Source: an uncultured Bacilli bacterium (GTDB lineage Bacteria; Bacillota_I; Bacilli_A; RFN20; CAG-631). Taken from it: 64,000 nucleotides of DNA. This document shows, piece after piece, positions 1-9,360 of the stretch. Position 1 is the first letter of the stretch. Each line of letters opens with the position of its first letter. Location of the stretch: positions 11,934 through 75,933 of the forward strand of contig CAKPXF010000013.1 of assembly GCA_934201705.1 (NCBI GenBank), in the 5' to 3' direction. Both the position numbers and the translations under genes were made by a program. The notes beneath the pieces were generated by a model. The model made no database searches. It saw only the letters and a list, made by a program, of their open reading frames with translations, and was not told the origin of the DNA.

Positions 1-2
1 TT

Positions 3-773
3 AATATAGTTAATAATCAATACGAATTAATATCTTCAAATTTTAATTATTATTATGCTGATTTTTTAGTTATTGCAGCTGGTGGAAAAACATATTATAA
101 AGAATGTAATTCTTATACCTTAGCAAATATGCTATCACATAAGGTATGCTTACTTAGACCATCGCTTACTTATTTAAAGGTAAAAGAAAATTTAGCTTCT
201 ATTGAAAATTTAAGATGTAAGGTAAAAGCCTCACTTTTTGCTAATAACACTCTATTATATGAAGATTTTGGCGAAGTTTTATTTAAAAAAGATGCTATAT
301 CAGGTATCGTTATTTTTCAACTTTCCTCAATAATTGCTAGAAATCACTATATGTCCTATGTAATAAAACTTGATTTAGCTTATAATTATACTATTGAACA
401 GCTATGTAACTATATTAACAAATTCAAATCACTTGATGGTATGTTTGCTAAAATGATTAATCAATATATTTTAAAAAATGCTAAAAGCAATAATACACTA
501 GATATTGCATATACAATTAAAAACTTATCATTTAATGTCATAGAGCCAGTTGATTTTAAAAATGCTCAAGTAACATCTGGCGGTGTTGATGTAAATGAAT
601 TAAATGAAAATCTGGAAAGTGTTCTTCATAAGAATTTATACTTTAGCGGTGAAATTATCAATGTTGATGGTATTTGTGGTGGCTATAATTTACAATTTGC
701 TTTTGCAAGTGCAAATAAAATAGCTAATGATATTATTTTAAAAGTAGGTGTTAAAAATGAAGAAAATCTATGA
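3..773 (+). CDS. BaiN/HI0933-family FAD-dependent oxidoreductase, 5' end outside window
   Basis: This is the C-terminal part of a flavoprotein of the HI0933/BaiN (aminoacetone-oxidase-like) family. The reading frame is open from base 3 with no start codon in the window, so the N-terminal FAD-binding Rossmann part lies upstream. The segment DFLVIAAGGKTYY near codons 20-32 is the typical strand leading to the middle domain, and a GEVLFKK-like stretch follows. The C-terminal signature VTSGGVDVNE, then LYFSGEIINVDGICGGYNLQ, is diagnostic of the family; the last glycines contact the flavin. The substrate of most members is unknown. The gene ends in TGA and overlaps the next gene by 17 bases, so the two are probably translated together. 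Confidence 0.85.
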   Translation, partial: NIVNNQYELISSNFNYYYADFLVIAAGGKTYYKECNSYTLANMLSHKVCLLRPSLTYLKVKENLASIENLRCKVKASLFANNTLLYEDFGEVLFKKDAISGIVIFQLSSIIARNHYMSYVIKLDLAYNYTIEQLCNYINKFKSLDGMFAKMINQYILKNAKSNNTLDIAYTIKNLSFNVIEPVDFKNAQVTSGGVDVNELNENLESVLHKNLYFSGEIINVDGICGGYNLQFAFASANKIANDIILKVGVKNEENL

Positions 774-1509
774 GCTTATTTATATTAATAATCATCTTTT
801 AGGTTGCTTTGATAATAAAAAGATTAAAATGTATGATAAAAGCGAAATGAATGAGTTAAAAAACAATCTAAAGGATTTAATCATTAAAAAAGAGAAAAAC
901 CGTCACTTGTTTTCTTTAATTATTGGCCTTACACTATTAGTAGTTGCTATTTTATTAGCTATATTAAATTTAGTAAAGGTGATAAATATAAATTGGTTTA
1001 TTTATACCTTTATAATTGTAGGTCTTGTTTTAATTTGGGTTATTCTATTTTATGTTTTTGGCTTTTTCTTTTATAGTAAAATAAAAATGAATTTTTCTTT
1101 TTATAAAAATAATACTCCGATGATGTATGCATCATCTTCTTATTCAAAATGGTTAAAAAATTATAAAGAATATTTTTTAAATAATCAATTTAGCTATGAT
1201 AAGAATGATAAGCAAATTAATATGTATTTTTCTTTAAAAATGCCCTCATTTAGAAAAAACCTAATCTATAATGGCTATATTTATAGTAATATTCCTTACT
1301 TTTATTTAAGTATTGATAATAAAAAACTAATATTTTTACCAGGCTTTGTTATTATTTTTAAAAATAATAATATCGATATTGCCTTTAATTATGAAATTTC
1401 ATGTACAAAAAAAGATAATACTTACTCTATTATTTATAATAATGAAGAAATATTATCATTTGTAAGTAATGTTATTTTTGATGTTAATTTCTTTTATTTT
1501 AAATACTAA
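757..1509 (+). CDS. two-helix membrane protein of unknown function
   Basis: I do not recognise a family. The protein has a short charged N-terminal region, two adjacent hydrophobic segments (about residues 47-71 and 78-104, the second rich in F, V and W), and a soluble C-terminal half of about 140 residues rich in Asn, Lys and Tyr. The ATG at 757 is preferred over an in-frame GTG at 748 because the Shine-Dalgarno-like AGGTG sits six bases before the ATG. It overlaps the preceding flavoprotein gene by 17 bases and converges on the phosphopantetheinyl transferase gene, sharing 11 bases at the 3' ends. A role linked to the flavoprotein is possible only by position. Confidence 0.6.
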   Translation: MKKIYELIYINNHLLGCFDNKKIKMYDKSEMNELKNNLKDLIIKKEKNRHLFSLIIGLTLLVVAILLAILNLVKVININWFIYTFIIVGLVLIWVILFYVFGFFFYSKIKMNFSFYKNNTPMMYASSSYSKWLKNYKEYFLNNQFSYDKNDKQINMYFSLKMPSFRKNLIYNGYIYSNIPYFYLSIDNKKLIFLPGFVIIFKNNNIDIAFNYEISCTKKDNTYSIIYNNEEILSFVSNVIFDVNFFYFKY

Positions 1510-2044
1510 TTATTTCATATTTCTCATCACTAATAGCAATTGATAAAACATAATCAACATTCAAATTTAAAATAACTTGATTAGTTATATCCACTTTATC
1601 TGTTAATAAAGAAATATTAATACCCGTTCCTATTTTTTTATAATAGCTTTCTAATTTACTAAATTCTTTAATTAACTCAATATCATTGTAAATGTTTAAT
1701 CTTTTTTTCAAAGCATTAGACATTTTTTTATTTAAAGATTCTATATCTATTCCTATTTCTTTATTACTAATTCCAATGGCTATAATATCATTGCAATGAG
1801 AAATATTAAAATAAAATTCCTTAAAAAATGGCTTGTTATATTCATTAATATACATTTTTAATTCATCAACATTAAGTTTATATTCATTTAAGATAATTTC
1901 CTTTAATAGCTTATACGCATTAAAAGAAAGAATTTTATGTGTCCCTTTTAAATTATTTAAATGATTAATTATTTCATTATTTTTAAAATAATTAATATCA
2001 ATTTTCTCTTTTAAATTTACTTGCTTATAATATATCTTACTCAT
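1499..2044 (-). CDS. Sfp-type 4'-phosphopantetheinyl transferase
   Basis: This protein is predicted to move the phosphopantetheine arm from coenzyme A onto a conserved serine of a carrier protein. Evidence is the motif order: FNISH (79-83), GIDIE (98-102, metal and CoA phosphate binding), and KLESYYKKIGTG (130-141), which corresponds to the family's KEA.xK motif with E132 and K136. The length of 181 residues is between AcpS (about 120) and Sfp (about 225). No polyketide or peptide synthetase is in the window, so acyl carrier protein is the most likely substrate. It lies 57 bases downstream of enolase on the same strand with no clear terminator between, so read-through from eno is likely. Confidence 0.8.
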   Translation of the reverse strand: MSKIYYKQVNLKEKIDINYFKNNEIINHLNNLKGTHKILSFNAYKLLKEIILNEYKLNVDELKMYINEYNKPFFKEFYFNISHCNDIIAIGISNKEIGIDIESLNKKMSNALKKRLNIYNDIELIKEFSKLESYYKKIGTGINISLLTDKVDITNQVILNLNVDYVLSIAISDEKYEIISI

Positions 2045-2101
2045 TTTTTTAACTTTCTTTCACTTACAATTATAAGCAAATAGATTATTTTTTCAATATA
2101 A

Positions 2102-3403
2102 TTATTTGAATTGATATTTTTTAAAAGCTTTTAAGCCTAAAAATATTGCTTCATCTTGGAGCATATCTTCAATTCTTAATAGTTCGTTATATTTAGAAGT
2201 ACGATCACTTCTTGATAATGATCCTGTTTTAATTTGCATTGCATTAGTAGCTACAGCTAAGTCAGCAATAAAACTATCTTCGCTTTCGCCACTTCTATGA
2301 GAAATAATTGTTGAATAATTATTACTTTTTGCTAAATTAATAGCGTCTAATGTTTCACTTAATGTACCAATTTGATTATATTTAATTAAAATACTATTTG
2401 CTAAATTATTTTTAATACCTGCACTTAATATTTCTGTGTTAGTAACAAATAAATCATCACCAACTAATTGAATTTTATCTTTAAGCTTTAAGGTTAATTC
2501 CTTCCAGCCTTCTATATCATTTTCATTTAAAGCATCCTCTATAGTAATTATTGGATATTTGTTTACTAAATCTATATAATAATCTATCATTTCATGAAAT
2601 GTTTTACTACCTTCATGGCTTTTCTTTAAATCATATGTTTTAGTATTTTCATTATAAAATTCATTAGCTGCTACATCTAGTCCTAAAAAAATGTCCTTTC
2701 CTGGTATATATGAGGCTTTTTTTATGGCTTTAATTATTAATTCAAAAGGCTCTTTATTACCATTTTTACATAAAGGCGCATAGCCGCCTTCATCGCCAAC
2801 ATTTGTTTCATAACCACTTTCATTTAAAACATCCCTTAGGTGATGAAATATTTCACTACCTGCTCTTAAAGCCTCTTTAAAGGATTTAAAGTTAGCAGGT
2901 ATTATAAAATATTCTTGAAAATCAATGGTAGAGTATGAATGAACCCCACCATTAATAACATTCATTAATGGAGTTGGTAGTACCTTAGCATTTATACCTC
3001 CAATATATTTAAATAAAGGCATATTGTAATAATTTGCCGCCGCTTTAGCTACTGCCAGTGATACTCCTAAAATAGCATTAGCTCCTAAATTTTCTTTGTT
3101 TTTGCTTCCATCTAAGGCAATAAGTGTTTTATCTATTAATAATTGATTTGTTGCAGCCATGCCAATTAGCTTATTTTTTATTATTGTATTTACATTATTA
3201 ACAGCCTTTAATACACCCTTTCCTAAATATCTATTTTTATCATTATCCTTTAATTCGTATGCTTCCTTAAAGCCTTTTGAAGCTCCACTTGGAACAATTG
3301 CACTTCCCTTAATATTATTATTTAAGGTAATAGTAACCTCAATTGTTGGATTACCACGTGAATCTAACACTTCAAGAGCATGAACATCCTTAATTCTATA
3401 CAT
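2102..3403 (-). CDS. eno: enolase
   Basis: Enolase converts 2-phosphoglycerate to phosphoenolpyruvate in glycolysis. The 433-residue length is standard. Visible active-site features are GDEGGYAP (203-210, catalytic Glu205), metal ligands D243, E289 and D316, general base K341 in IKYNQIGTL, the SHRSGE loop (368-373) and K392 in QIKTGSLSRSD. The mobile loop reads SGASKG (39-44), where most enolases have SGASTG; the Mg-binding serine is kept. A GGAG ribosome binding site lies eight bases before the ATG. The gene is divergent from the DUF4434 gene at 3516 and probably shares a transcript with the downstream phosphopantetheinyl transferase gene. Confidence 0.97.
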   Translation of the reverse strand: MYRIKDVHALEVLDSRGNPTIEVTITLNNNIKGSAIVPSGASKGFKEAYELKDNDKNRYLGKGVLKAVNNVNTIIKNKLIGMAATNQLLIDKTLIALDGSKNKENLGANAILGVSLAVAKAAANYYNMPLFKYIGGINAKVLPTPLMNVINGGVHSYSTIDFQEYFIIPANFKSFKEALRAGSEIFHHLRDVLNESGYETNVGDEGGYAPLCKNGNKEPFELIIKAIKKASYIPGKDIFLGLDVAANEFYNENTKTYDLKKSHEGSKTFHEMIDYYIDLVNKYPIITIEDALNENDIEGWKELTLKLKDKIQLVGDDLFVTNTEILSAGIKNNLANSILIKYNQIGTLSETLDAINLAKSNNYSTIISHRSGESEDSFIADLAVATNAMQIKTGSLSRSDRTSKYNELLRIEDMLQDEAIFLGLKAFKKYQFK

Positions 3404-3515
3404 TTAATCATCTCCACTTATAGTATTTACTTTAGATAACAAATTAATAATTTTAACTTTTAAAATATTAAAGTATATTATATAATTGTCTTATTAAATA
3501 TCTAGGAGAAATATT

Positions 3516-4490
3516 ATGATAAAAAGAATAAATGGAACTTTTTTAGAATTTCATCATTTAGGATTACCTGAAGGAAAATATTTTAATCCATTAATTCATG
3601 ATTTTAGTGAAAAACAATGGCGTGCTAAAGTAAACGAAATAGCTAAATTAAAAATGAAATATATTGTTATTATGGAAACAGCTAATTTTGATGATGATAA
3701 ATATAATGAATGCTATTATAATTCAAAATATTATAAAAAAAGTAAAGAAATAAAATGTGAAAATCCAATAGAAGTTATATTAGATGAATGTGATAAGCTA
3801 AATATCAATGTTTTTATGTCTGTTGGCTTTTATTCAAACTGGTGGAAGACATTTGAAAATATGACAAAAGAAAGTGCCTTTGAAAGAGCATTTTTGGCTA
3901 TGGATGAATTACATGAGCAGTTTTCATTTCATAAATCATTTTATGGCTGGTATTTCCCAGATGAATCCGAAATAAGCTATTATATGGATGAAGAATTCAT
4001 TAGCTATGTTAATCGTTATTCTGCTAAGGTTCATTCATTAAGTTGTAAATATAAAACATTAATCGCGCCATATGGAACATGCAAATTAAAAGCTGATGAA
4101 AATTATATTAATCAATTAAAAAGGCTTGATGTTGATTTTGTTGCTTATCAAGATGAAGTAGGTGTTAAAAAGACAACTGAAAACGAAACTGCTGCTTTTT
4201 ATAAAGCTTTAAAGAAAGCACATGATATAGCAAATAGAAGTAAATTATGGGCAGATGTTGAAGTATTTACCTTTGAAGGTGATGTTTATAAATCGGCCTT
4301 GATTCCTGCAAATATCAATCGTTTAAAAAAGCAGCTTGAAGCCATTTCTCCTTATGTTGAAGAAATAATTATTTTTGAATATCAAGGCTTATTTAATGAA
4401 CCTGGTACCATTGCTTTTTGTGGCCATGTTGATTCAATAAATTATTATAAGGAATATAAAAAGCTATTAGACGAAATAGAAAAAAACTAA
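3516..4490 (+). CDS. DUF4434-type TIM-barrel protein, putative glycoside hydrolase
   Basis: The 324-residue protein resembles DUF4434 proteins, which have a TIM-barrel fold related to glycoside hydrolases. Supporting features are the start INGTFLEFHH, a strand giving YIVIMETANF (49-58), and the barrel motif GWYFPDE (144-150) with an acidic pair at the end of a strand, plus WADVEVF and FEYQG strands later. There is no signal peptide, so it is cytoplasmic. The ribosome binding site is AGGAGA seven bases before the ATG. It is divergent from eno and overlaps the convergent neighbour by four bases. Substrate and catalytic residues are not established; an enzyme of sugar or glycan metabolism is an inference. 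Confidence 0.65.
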   Translation: MIKRINGTFLEFHHLGLPEGKYFNPLIHDFSEKQWRAKVNEIAKLKMKYIVIMETANFDDDKYNECYYNSKYYKKSKEIKCENPIEVILDECDKLNINVFMSVGFYSNWWKTFENMTKESAFERAFLAMDELHEQFSFHKSFYGWYFPDESEISYYMDEEFISYVNRYSAKVHSLSCKYKTLIAPYGTCKLKADENYINQLKRLDVDFVAYQDEVGVKKTTENETAAFYKALKKAHDIANRSKLWADVEVFTFEGDVYKSALIPANINRLKKQLEAISPYVEEIIIFEYQGLFNEPGTIAFCGHVDSINYYKEYKKLLDEIEKN

Positions 4491-5398
4491 TTGCTGTTTA
4501 ACCAATCTATTGGCCTAATTAGCATTAATTGAGAAATTTTTTTATAAAAATATTTTAGCTTATCTAATTGTTCATTTTGCTTTGATATAGCATAATATAT
4601 TTCGTTTTGATAATCATACATTGTATTATCTGTTGCAATATCTTCAATTATATCAAAAATAAATGTTGGAAATAACAAGCGAGCAATTAAATATTCATAT
4701 TCATCAACATTATAAGAATAACTTTGACAAATTGAAAATAAAGTATCAAAATCAATTAAATTATTTTTATAAAGCTCAGCTAAATCTCTACTTGAATGAT
4801 CAATAATTAAATTAAATGGATTAAATAATTCAAATTTATCCATTTTTTTTATTCTTCGATGAGTCAAGGTTGTTAAATAATGTTTTTTATTAAAATCAAT
4901 TTTCATATCGCTTAAATATTGTAAAGCATTAATAGCTAAACCTATTGCAAATTGACTATATTCATATAATATCATATGCGCATCGTTATCAAAATTTAAT
5001 GCTACTAAGCATTGATTTTGGATATATTCAAGACGTTGATCCCACAAAATTATAATGTCTTCAATATTAACATAATAATTAAAAGCATTAAAAAATGCCA
5101 TATGCATTTTTACAAAATAATTTATATCAATATTTTTTTCATCCTTGTATGTTAGCATACAAATATTATTATTTCCTTCACTACTAGAGATGTATTTATT
5201 ATATTTATTTTTAACAATATAAACAACATTTCCATCAAATTCATCATAAAGCATGCTAATAAGATCATTTAGTTTATTTAAAGAATTTTCATCTTCAGTA
5301 GTTTTAGATAATAAAAATGTGTAATCCTTAAAAATAAATGTATTATCATCTAATAACTTTACGTTATAGCCATAATAATCATAAATAAAAGAATTCAT
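4487..5398 (-). CDS. protein of unknown function, possible degenerate spore-coat kinase (CotS/YutH) relative
   Basis: No clear family assignment. The 303-residue protein lacks a signal peptide and membrane segments. The C-terminal half has motifs such as LIIDHSSRDLAEL and LIARLLFPTFIFD, which recall the C-terminal lobe of CotS/YutH-type kinase-fold proteins, but the usual HGD phosphotransferase motif is not seen, so any kinase activity is doubtful. It starts 75 bases after sufB on the same strand, with a GAGGTG binding site before the ATG and no convincing terminator between, so it may be the last gene of the suf transcript. Its 3' end overlaps the DUF4434 gene by four bases. Confidence 0.45.
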   Translation of the reverse strand: MNSFIYDYYGYNVKLLDDNTFIFKDYTFLLSKTTEDENSLNKLNDLISMLYDEFDGNVVYIVKNKYNKYISSSEGNNNICMLTYKDEKNIDINYFVKMHMAFFNAFNYYVNIEDIIILWDQRLEYIQNQCLVALNFDNDAHMILYEYSQFAIGLAINALQYLSDMKIDFNKKHYLTTLTHRRIKKMDKFELFNPFNLIIDHSSRDLAELYKNNLIDFDTLFSICQSYSYNVDEYEYLIARLLFPTFIFDIIEDIATDNTMYDYQNEIYYAISKQNEQLDKLKYFYKKISQLMLIRPIDWLNSN

Positions 5399-5472
5399 AA
5401 AAAAAACACCTCGCTCATATTAAGTATATGCACAAGATGTTGTTTTTATAGTTTCTTTTAATAAATTTAATA

Positions 5473-6876
5473 TTAACCAATAGCGCCTTCCATATTTAAC
5501 TTTAATAATTGATTTAATTCAACAGCATATTCCATTGGTAGTTCCTTTGAAAATGGCTCAATAAAGCCTAAAACTATCATTTGCATAGCTTGTTGCTTAC
5601 TTAAGCCTCTACTCATTAAATAAAATAATTGATCATCACTAATTTTAGAAACTGTTGCTTCATGCTCAATAATTGATTGATTATTGTAGCATCTATTCTT
5701 AGGTATTGTATCCGATGATGAAATATTATCAAGAATTAAAGTATCACATTGAACATAGCTTCTAGCATTAATAGCTTCCTTTGAATGGTGAACTGTTCCT
5801 CTATAATTAACCTTTCCACCAGCCCTACAAATTGATTTTGAAATAATTTGGCTAGAAGTATTTGGAGCTAAATGAATCATTCTAGCACCAGCATCTTGAT
5901 ATTGATTTTTGGAAGCAACAGCAATTGAAATACATGTTCCTTTAGCGTTTTTACCAGCTAAAATACAAGCTGGATATTTCATATTTACACCTGAACCAAT
6001 ATTGCCATCAATCCATTCCATTTGGCCATCTTCTTCAACATAAGCACGTTTAGTAACTAAATTAACGATATTACTTGACCAGTTTTGAACAGTTGAATAG
6101 CGACATCTTGCACCCTTTTTAACAATAATTTCAACAACAGCAGCATGTAGTGACTCACTATCATAAATTGGAGCAGTACAGCCCTCAACATAATGAACAT
6201 CCGCGCCCTCATCAACAATAATTAATGTTCTTTCAAATTGCCCCATACCTTTAGAATTAATTCTAAAATATGATTGTAATGGCTTATCAAGCTTAACACC
6301 TTTAGGAACATAAATAAATGAGCCACCTGACCAAACAGCACCATTTAAAGCGGCAAATTTATTATCCATAAAAGGAACAACTGTATTAAAGTATTTTTTA
6401 ACTAAATCAGGATATAATCTTAACGCACTATCAGTATCTAAGAATATTACTCCTTTGTCTTCAACTTCCTTTAGCATATTATGATAAACACTTTCAGATT
6501 CATATTGTGTATGAACACCTGCGAAGAATTTTTTTTCTTGTTCAGGTAAGCCTAATTTATCAAATGTTTCTTTTATAGTAGTTGGAACCTCATCCCAATC
6601 CTTTACTGACTTTTCAGCAGGCTTAATATAATATGTGTATTCATCATATTTTAAGAAATCAAGATTTGGTCCAAAATCAGGATTTTTCATTTTAACAAAA
6701 GCATCATAAGCTCTTAAGCGGAATTCCTTCATCCATTCAGGCTCATTTTTATGATTTGAAATATCAATAATTGTATCTTTTGTTAAACCCTTTTTTGTTT
6801 TGTAAATACTAGTATCTTTATCAGCAAAGCCATATTGATAATTATCAATGCCTTCTATTTTTGTATTATCACTCAT
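5473..6876 (-). CDS. sufB: Fe-S cluster scaffold SufB
   Basis: SufB is the core scaffold of the SUF system, where it forms the SufBC2D complex on which nascent Fe-S clusters are built. The protein (about 467 residues) has the full family length and conserved stretches including FAALNGAVWSGGSFIYVPKG, the beta-helix core, and the C-terminal NRCYNNQSIIEHEATVSKIS region with the conserved Cys and Glu/His used in cluster assembly. The ATG at 6876 is chosen over an upstream in-frame GTG because AGGTGG lies just in front of it. It overlaps the end of sufU by eight bases, which implies translational coupling. It is the last recognised suf gene of the operon. Confidence 0.96.
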   Translation of the reverse strand: MSDNTKIEGIDNYQYGFADKDTSIYKTKKGLTKDTIIDISNHKNEPEWMKEFRLRAYDAFVKMKNPDFGPNLDFLKYDEYTYYIKPAEKSVKDWDEVPTTIKETFDKLGLPEQEKKFFAGVHTQYESESVYHNMLKEVEDKGVIFLDTDSALRLYPDLVKKYFNTVVPFMDNKFAALNGAVWSGGSFIYVPKGVKLDKPLQSYFRINSKGMGQFERTLIIVDEGADVHYVEGCTAPIYDSESLHAAVVEIIVKKGARCRYSTVQNWSSNIVNLVTKRAYVEEDGQMEWIDGNIGSGVNMKYPACILAGKNAKGTCISIAVASKNQYQDAGARMIHLAPNTSSQIISKSICRAGGKVNYRGTVHHSKEAINARSYVQCDTLILDNISSSDTIPKNRCYNNQSIIEHEATVSKISDDQLFYLMSRGLSKQQAMQMIVLGFIEPFSKELPMEYAVELNQLLKLNMEGAIG

Positions 6877-7321
6877 TCTTTCCACCTGCCTTTAAAGAAT
6901 TTAAAAGTTCAAGTAAGCCATTAAAGCCAATCATAGCACATTTAATACGATTTGCTTGCTTGCTTACATCCTTAAATACGACAGCCTCTTGAAGAAGCAT
7001 TTCATCATATGGTAATTCCTTTATCATATTGTCGTATTCTTTAATAATTTTATAAGCTTTTTCTACATTTTCATTAATAACAAGCTCTGATAAAATTGAT
7101 GTTGAAGCTGTTGAAATTGTACAACCAACGCCATCAAAGCGAAAGTCTTTAATGATATTATTTTCAACTAATATTTGAATATCAATATCATCAATACAAG
7201 ACTCAGAATTCATATTAATTTTTAAGTAGCGTGGATCATCAACTAATCCTTTATTACGAGGATTTTCATAATGGTCCATAATAATTTCTCTTTTAATCAT
7301 TGGATCATTTAAAGAAAGCAT
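6869..7321 (-). CDS. sufU: SUF sulfur-relay protein SufU
   Basis: SufU is the zinc-dependent sulfurtransferase that accepts persulfide sulfur from SufS in Gram-positive bacteria. The 150-residue protein keeps the three zinc/sulfur cysteines: C42 (in SESCIDD, where the family usually has CGD), C67 (GVGCTIS) and C128 (IKCAMIGF), and the N-terminal IMDHYENPRNKG motif. D44 matches the conserved aspartate; the glycine before it is replaced by Ile. A strong GGAGGTGA sits eight bases before the ATG. The gene overlaps sufS by 17 bases and sufB by eight, and ends in TGA. The 18-21 residue insertion between the second and third cysteines that separates SufU from IscU appears to be present. Confidence 0.93.
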   Translation of the reverse strand: MLSLNDPMIKREIIMDHYENPRNKGLVDDPRYLKINMNSESCIDDIDIQILVENNIIKDFRFDGVGCTISTASTSILSELVINENVEKAYKIIKEYDNMIKELPYDEMLLQEAVVFKDVSKQANRIKCAMIGFNGLLELLNSLKAGGKNE

Positions 7322-8534
7322 CTAAAAAGTCACCTCCATGCTTACAAGCTTCAACGAATATATCAATTTCTTCTTTTGTATTATAAAAATATAGTGAAGC
7401 TCTAACAGTACCGACAACATTTAAATAGTTAGGTAATAGCTTAGCACAATGATGTCCACTTCTTACAGCTATACCCTTACTATTAAAATAGCTTCCAGCA
7501 TCTTGACAAAATACATCCTTAATATTGAAATCTATAATTCCAGAATCATTTTTATTATAAACAATAACATTATCTAGCTTTTCTAATTTTTCTAAAGCAT
7601 ATTTTTTTAATTCTTTTTCATATTCTTCGATATTTTCCATACCGATTTTATTTAAATAATTAATAGCAGCGTTTAAGCCAATTACTTCAGCAATAGCTGG
7701 AGTTCCACCTTCAAACTTATATGGAGGCTTTTTAAGTAGCATATTAAAGCAGCTATCAAATTTAGAATTCATCCCGCCACCATATAATAATGTTTCTGTT
7801 TGGCATAATAGCTCATATTTTCCAAATAAAATTCCAAGTCCTGTAGGACCACACATTTTATGAGATGAAAAAGCTAAAAAATCACAATCTAATTTTTTAA
7901 CATCCACTTTCATATGTGGAATTGCTTGAGCTGCGTCAACTACAACTACAATGTTTTTACTATGAGCATATTTTATTATTTCTTCAACTTCATTTTTTGC
8001 TCCTAAAACATTACTAACATAAGCAATTGCAATAATTTTAGTATTACTAGTAATTGCTTCTTTAATAGCATTTAAAGTTACAACACCTTTATCATTTAGC
8101 TTAGCATATTTTATAATGGCATTTTTCTTTTTAGCTACTTCAAACCATGGAAGTACATTACTTGCATGCTCAGCTTCATTAATTATAATTTCATCATTTT
8201 CATTTATAACATTTAAAGCATAGCCCAAAGCAACTAGATTTAATGATGCTGTAGTACCAGCAGTAAAAACAACCTCATTTACATCACTATTTATAAATTC
8301 AGCTACATTAGCTCTTGTATCCTCATAGATTTTATCAGCCTTAGCAGCTAAATCATAGTCACCTCTATGAACATTACTATTATAATTAAAATAATAATCA
8401 TTCATTGCTTCAATTACACATCGTGGCTTCAAGGAAGTTGCAGCACTATCAAAATATACAAGCTTATGACCTTGCATAGTTTTGTTATCATCTAGCATTG
8501 GAAAATCTTTCCTAATTTTTAAAATATCTAGCAT
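7305..8534 (-). CDS. sufS: cysteine desulfurase SufS
   Basis: SufS is a PLP enzyme that removes sulfur from cysteine, giving alanine and an enzyme persulfide for SufU. The 409-residue length is typical of group II desulfurases. The PLP lysine is K226 in SSHKMCGPTG, H123 in NEAEHASN stacks on the cofactor, D200 in VVVDAAQA holds the ring nitrogen, and the catalytic cysteine is C363 in VRSGHHCAKLL. FDSAATSLKP near the N-terminus is also typical. It is separated from sufD by a single base and overlaps sufU, as expected for a tightly coupled operon. Confidence 0.97.
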   Translation of the reverse strand: MLDILKIRKDFPMLDDNKTMQGHKLVYFDSAATSLKPRCVIEAMNDYYFNYNSNVHRGDYDLAAKADKIYEDTRANVAEFINSDVNEVVFTAGTTASLNLVALGYALNVINENDEIIINEAEHASNVLPWFEVAKKKNAIIKYAKLNDKGVVTLNAIKEAITSNTKIIAIAYVSNVLGAKNEVEEIIKYAHSKNIVVVVDAAQAIPHMKVDVKKLDCDFLAFSSHKMCGPTGLGILFGKYELLCQTETLLYGGGMNSKFDSCFNMLLKKPPYKFEGGTPAIAEVIGLNAAINYLNKIGMENIEEYEKELKKYALEKLEKLDNVIVYNKNDSGIIDFNIKDVFCQDAGSYFNSKGIAVRSGHHCAKLLPNYLNVVGTVRASLYFYNTKEEIDIFVEACKHGGDFLDAFFK

Positions 8535-8535
8535 A

Positions 8536-9360
8536 CTACCCTATCCTTTGTTGTAAGACCTTACTGATTTCGTCTTTAATTGTTTCATCATTTATGTTTT
8601 CAAGAATTGGATTAAAGTAACCTTTAATTAAAATATTTCTTGATTGCAATTTATTTAATCCTCTACTTTCAAGATAATACATATGATCCTGATTAAGTGA
8701 ACCAACACTACAAGAATGAGATGCTTCAACATCATTTTCATCAATATGTAGATTTGGAAGAACAATACCTGAACATGTATTCGATAAGTTTATAATTCTA
8801 CCTTCTTGGTTCGCTTTAGTACCATGTGCTCCATTTTTAATATATGCATCAGTATAAATACTTACATGGGCATTATCATCGTTTATGGCAAATAATTGGG
8901 CTTTTGAAATACTATTTATAGCATAATGATTTAAGTTTGTTTGGTATTTTTTAACTGCCTTATTAATAGCATAAATACCACCGATAACACTGCACTTTGC
9001 TTCATCCTTTAATAAATTAATTGTTTCATTACTTGACACATTATTATTAGTTAAATCAATTTGCATTGATTCATATACTCCATCATTATTTACTATCCTA
9101 TTAATAGCTAATTCGTTTTTATTATCAACTAAAATAGTAAATAAATTTAATTTTGATTTATTATCAATGTTTATAAATATTTGACAATCACTTAAGCATG
9201 AAATTAAATTTTCAATAATTGATAATTTTGAATTAATTACATTGATTGTTAATTCTTTTAAATTGTTATTATTGAGTGAAATATTATATGCTTCATCATT
9301 GATATTAGAAAATGTTAATGTTTGCTTTGCATCATCATTTAAAATTACATTATTTTGCAT
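8536..9360 (-). CDS. sufD: Fe-S assembly protein SufD, short form
   Basis: SufD is the SufB paralogue that completes the SufBC2D scaffold. The identification rests on operon position between sufC and sufS and on the C-terminal motif DVEASHSCSVGSLN followed by MYYLESRGL, where the histidine of ASH is the residue used at the SufB-SufD interface. The protein has only 274 residues, well below the 400-plus of Bacillus or E. coli SufD; most of the N-terminal helical domain is missing while the beta-helix core is kept. It overlaps sufC by 11 bases. Compact SufD forms are plausible in streamlined genomes, so this is probably functional. Confidence 0.88.
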   Translation of the reverse strand: MQNNVILNDDAKQTLTFSNINDEAYNISLNNNNLKELTINVINSKLSIIENLISCLSDCQIFINIDNKSKLNLFTILVDNKNELAINRIVNNDGVYESMQIDLTNNNVSSNETINLLKDEAKCSVIGGIYAINKAVKKYQTNLNHYAINSISKAQLFAINDDNAHVSIYTDAYIKNGAHGTKANQEGRIINLSNTCSGIVLPNLHIDENDVEASHSCSVGSLNQDHMYYLESRGLNKLQSRNILIKGYFNPILENINDETIKDEISKVLQQRIG

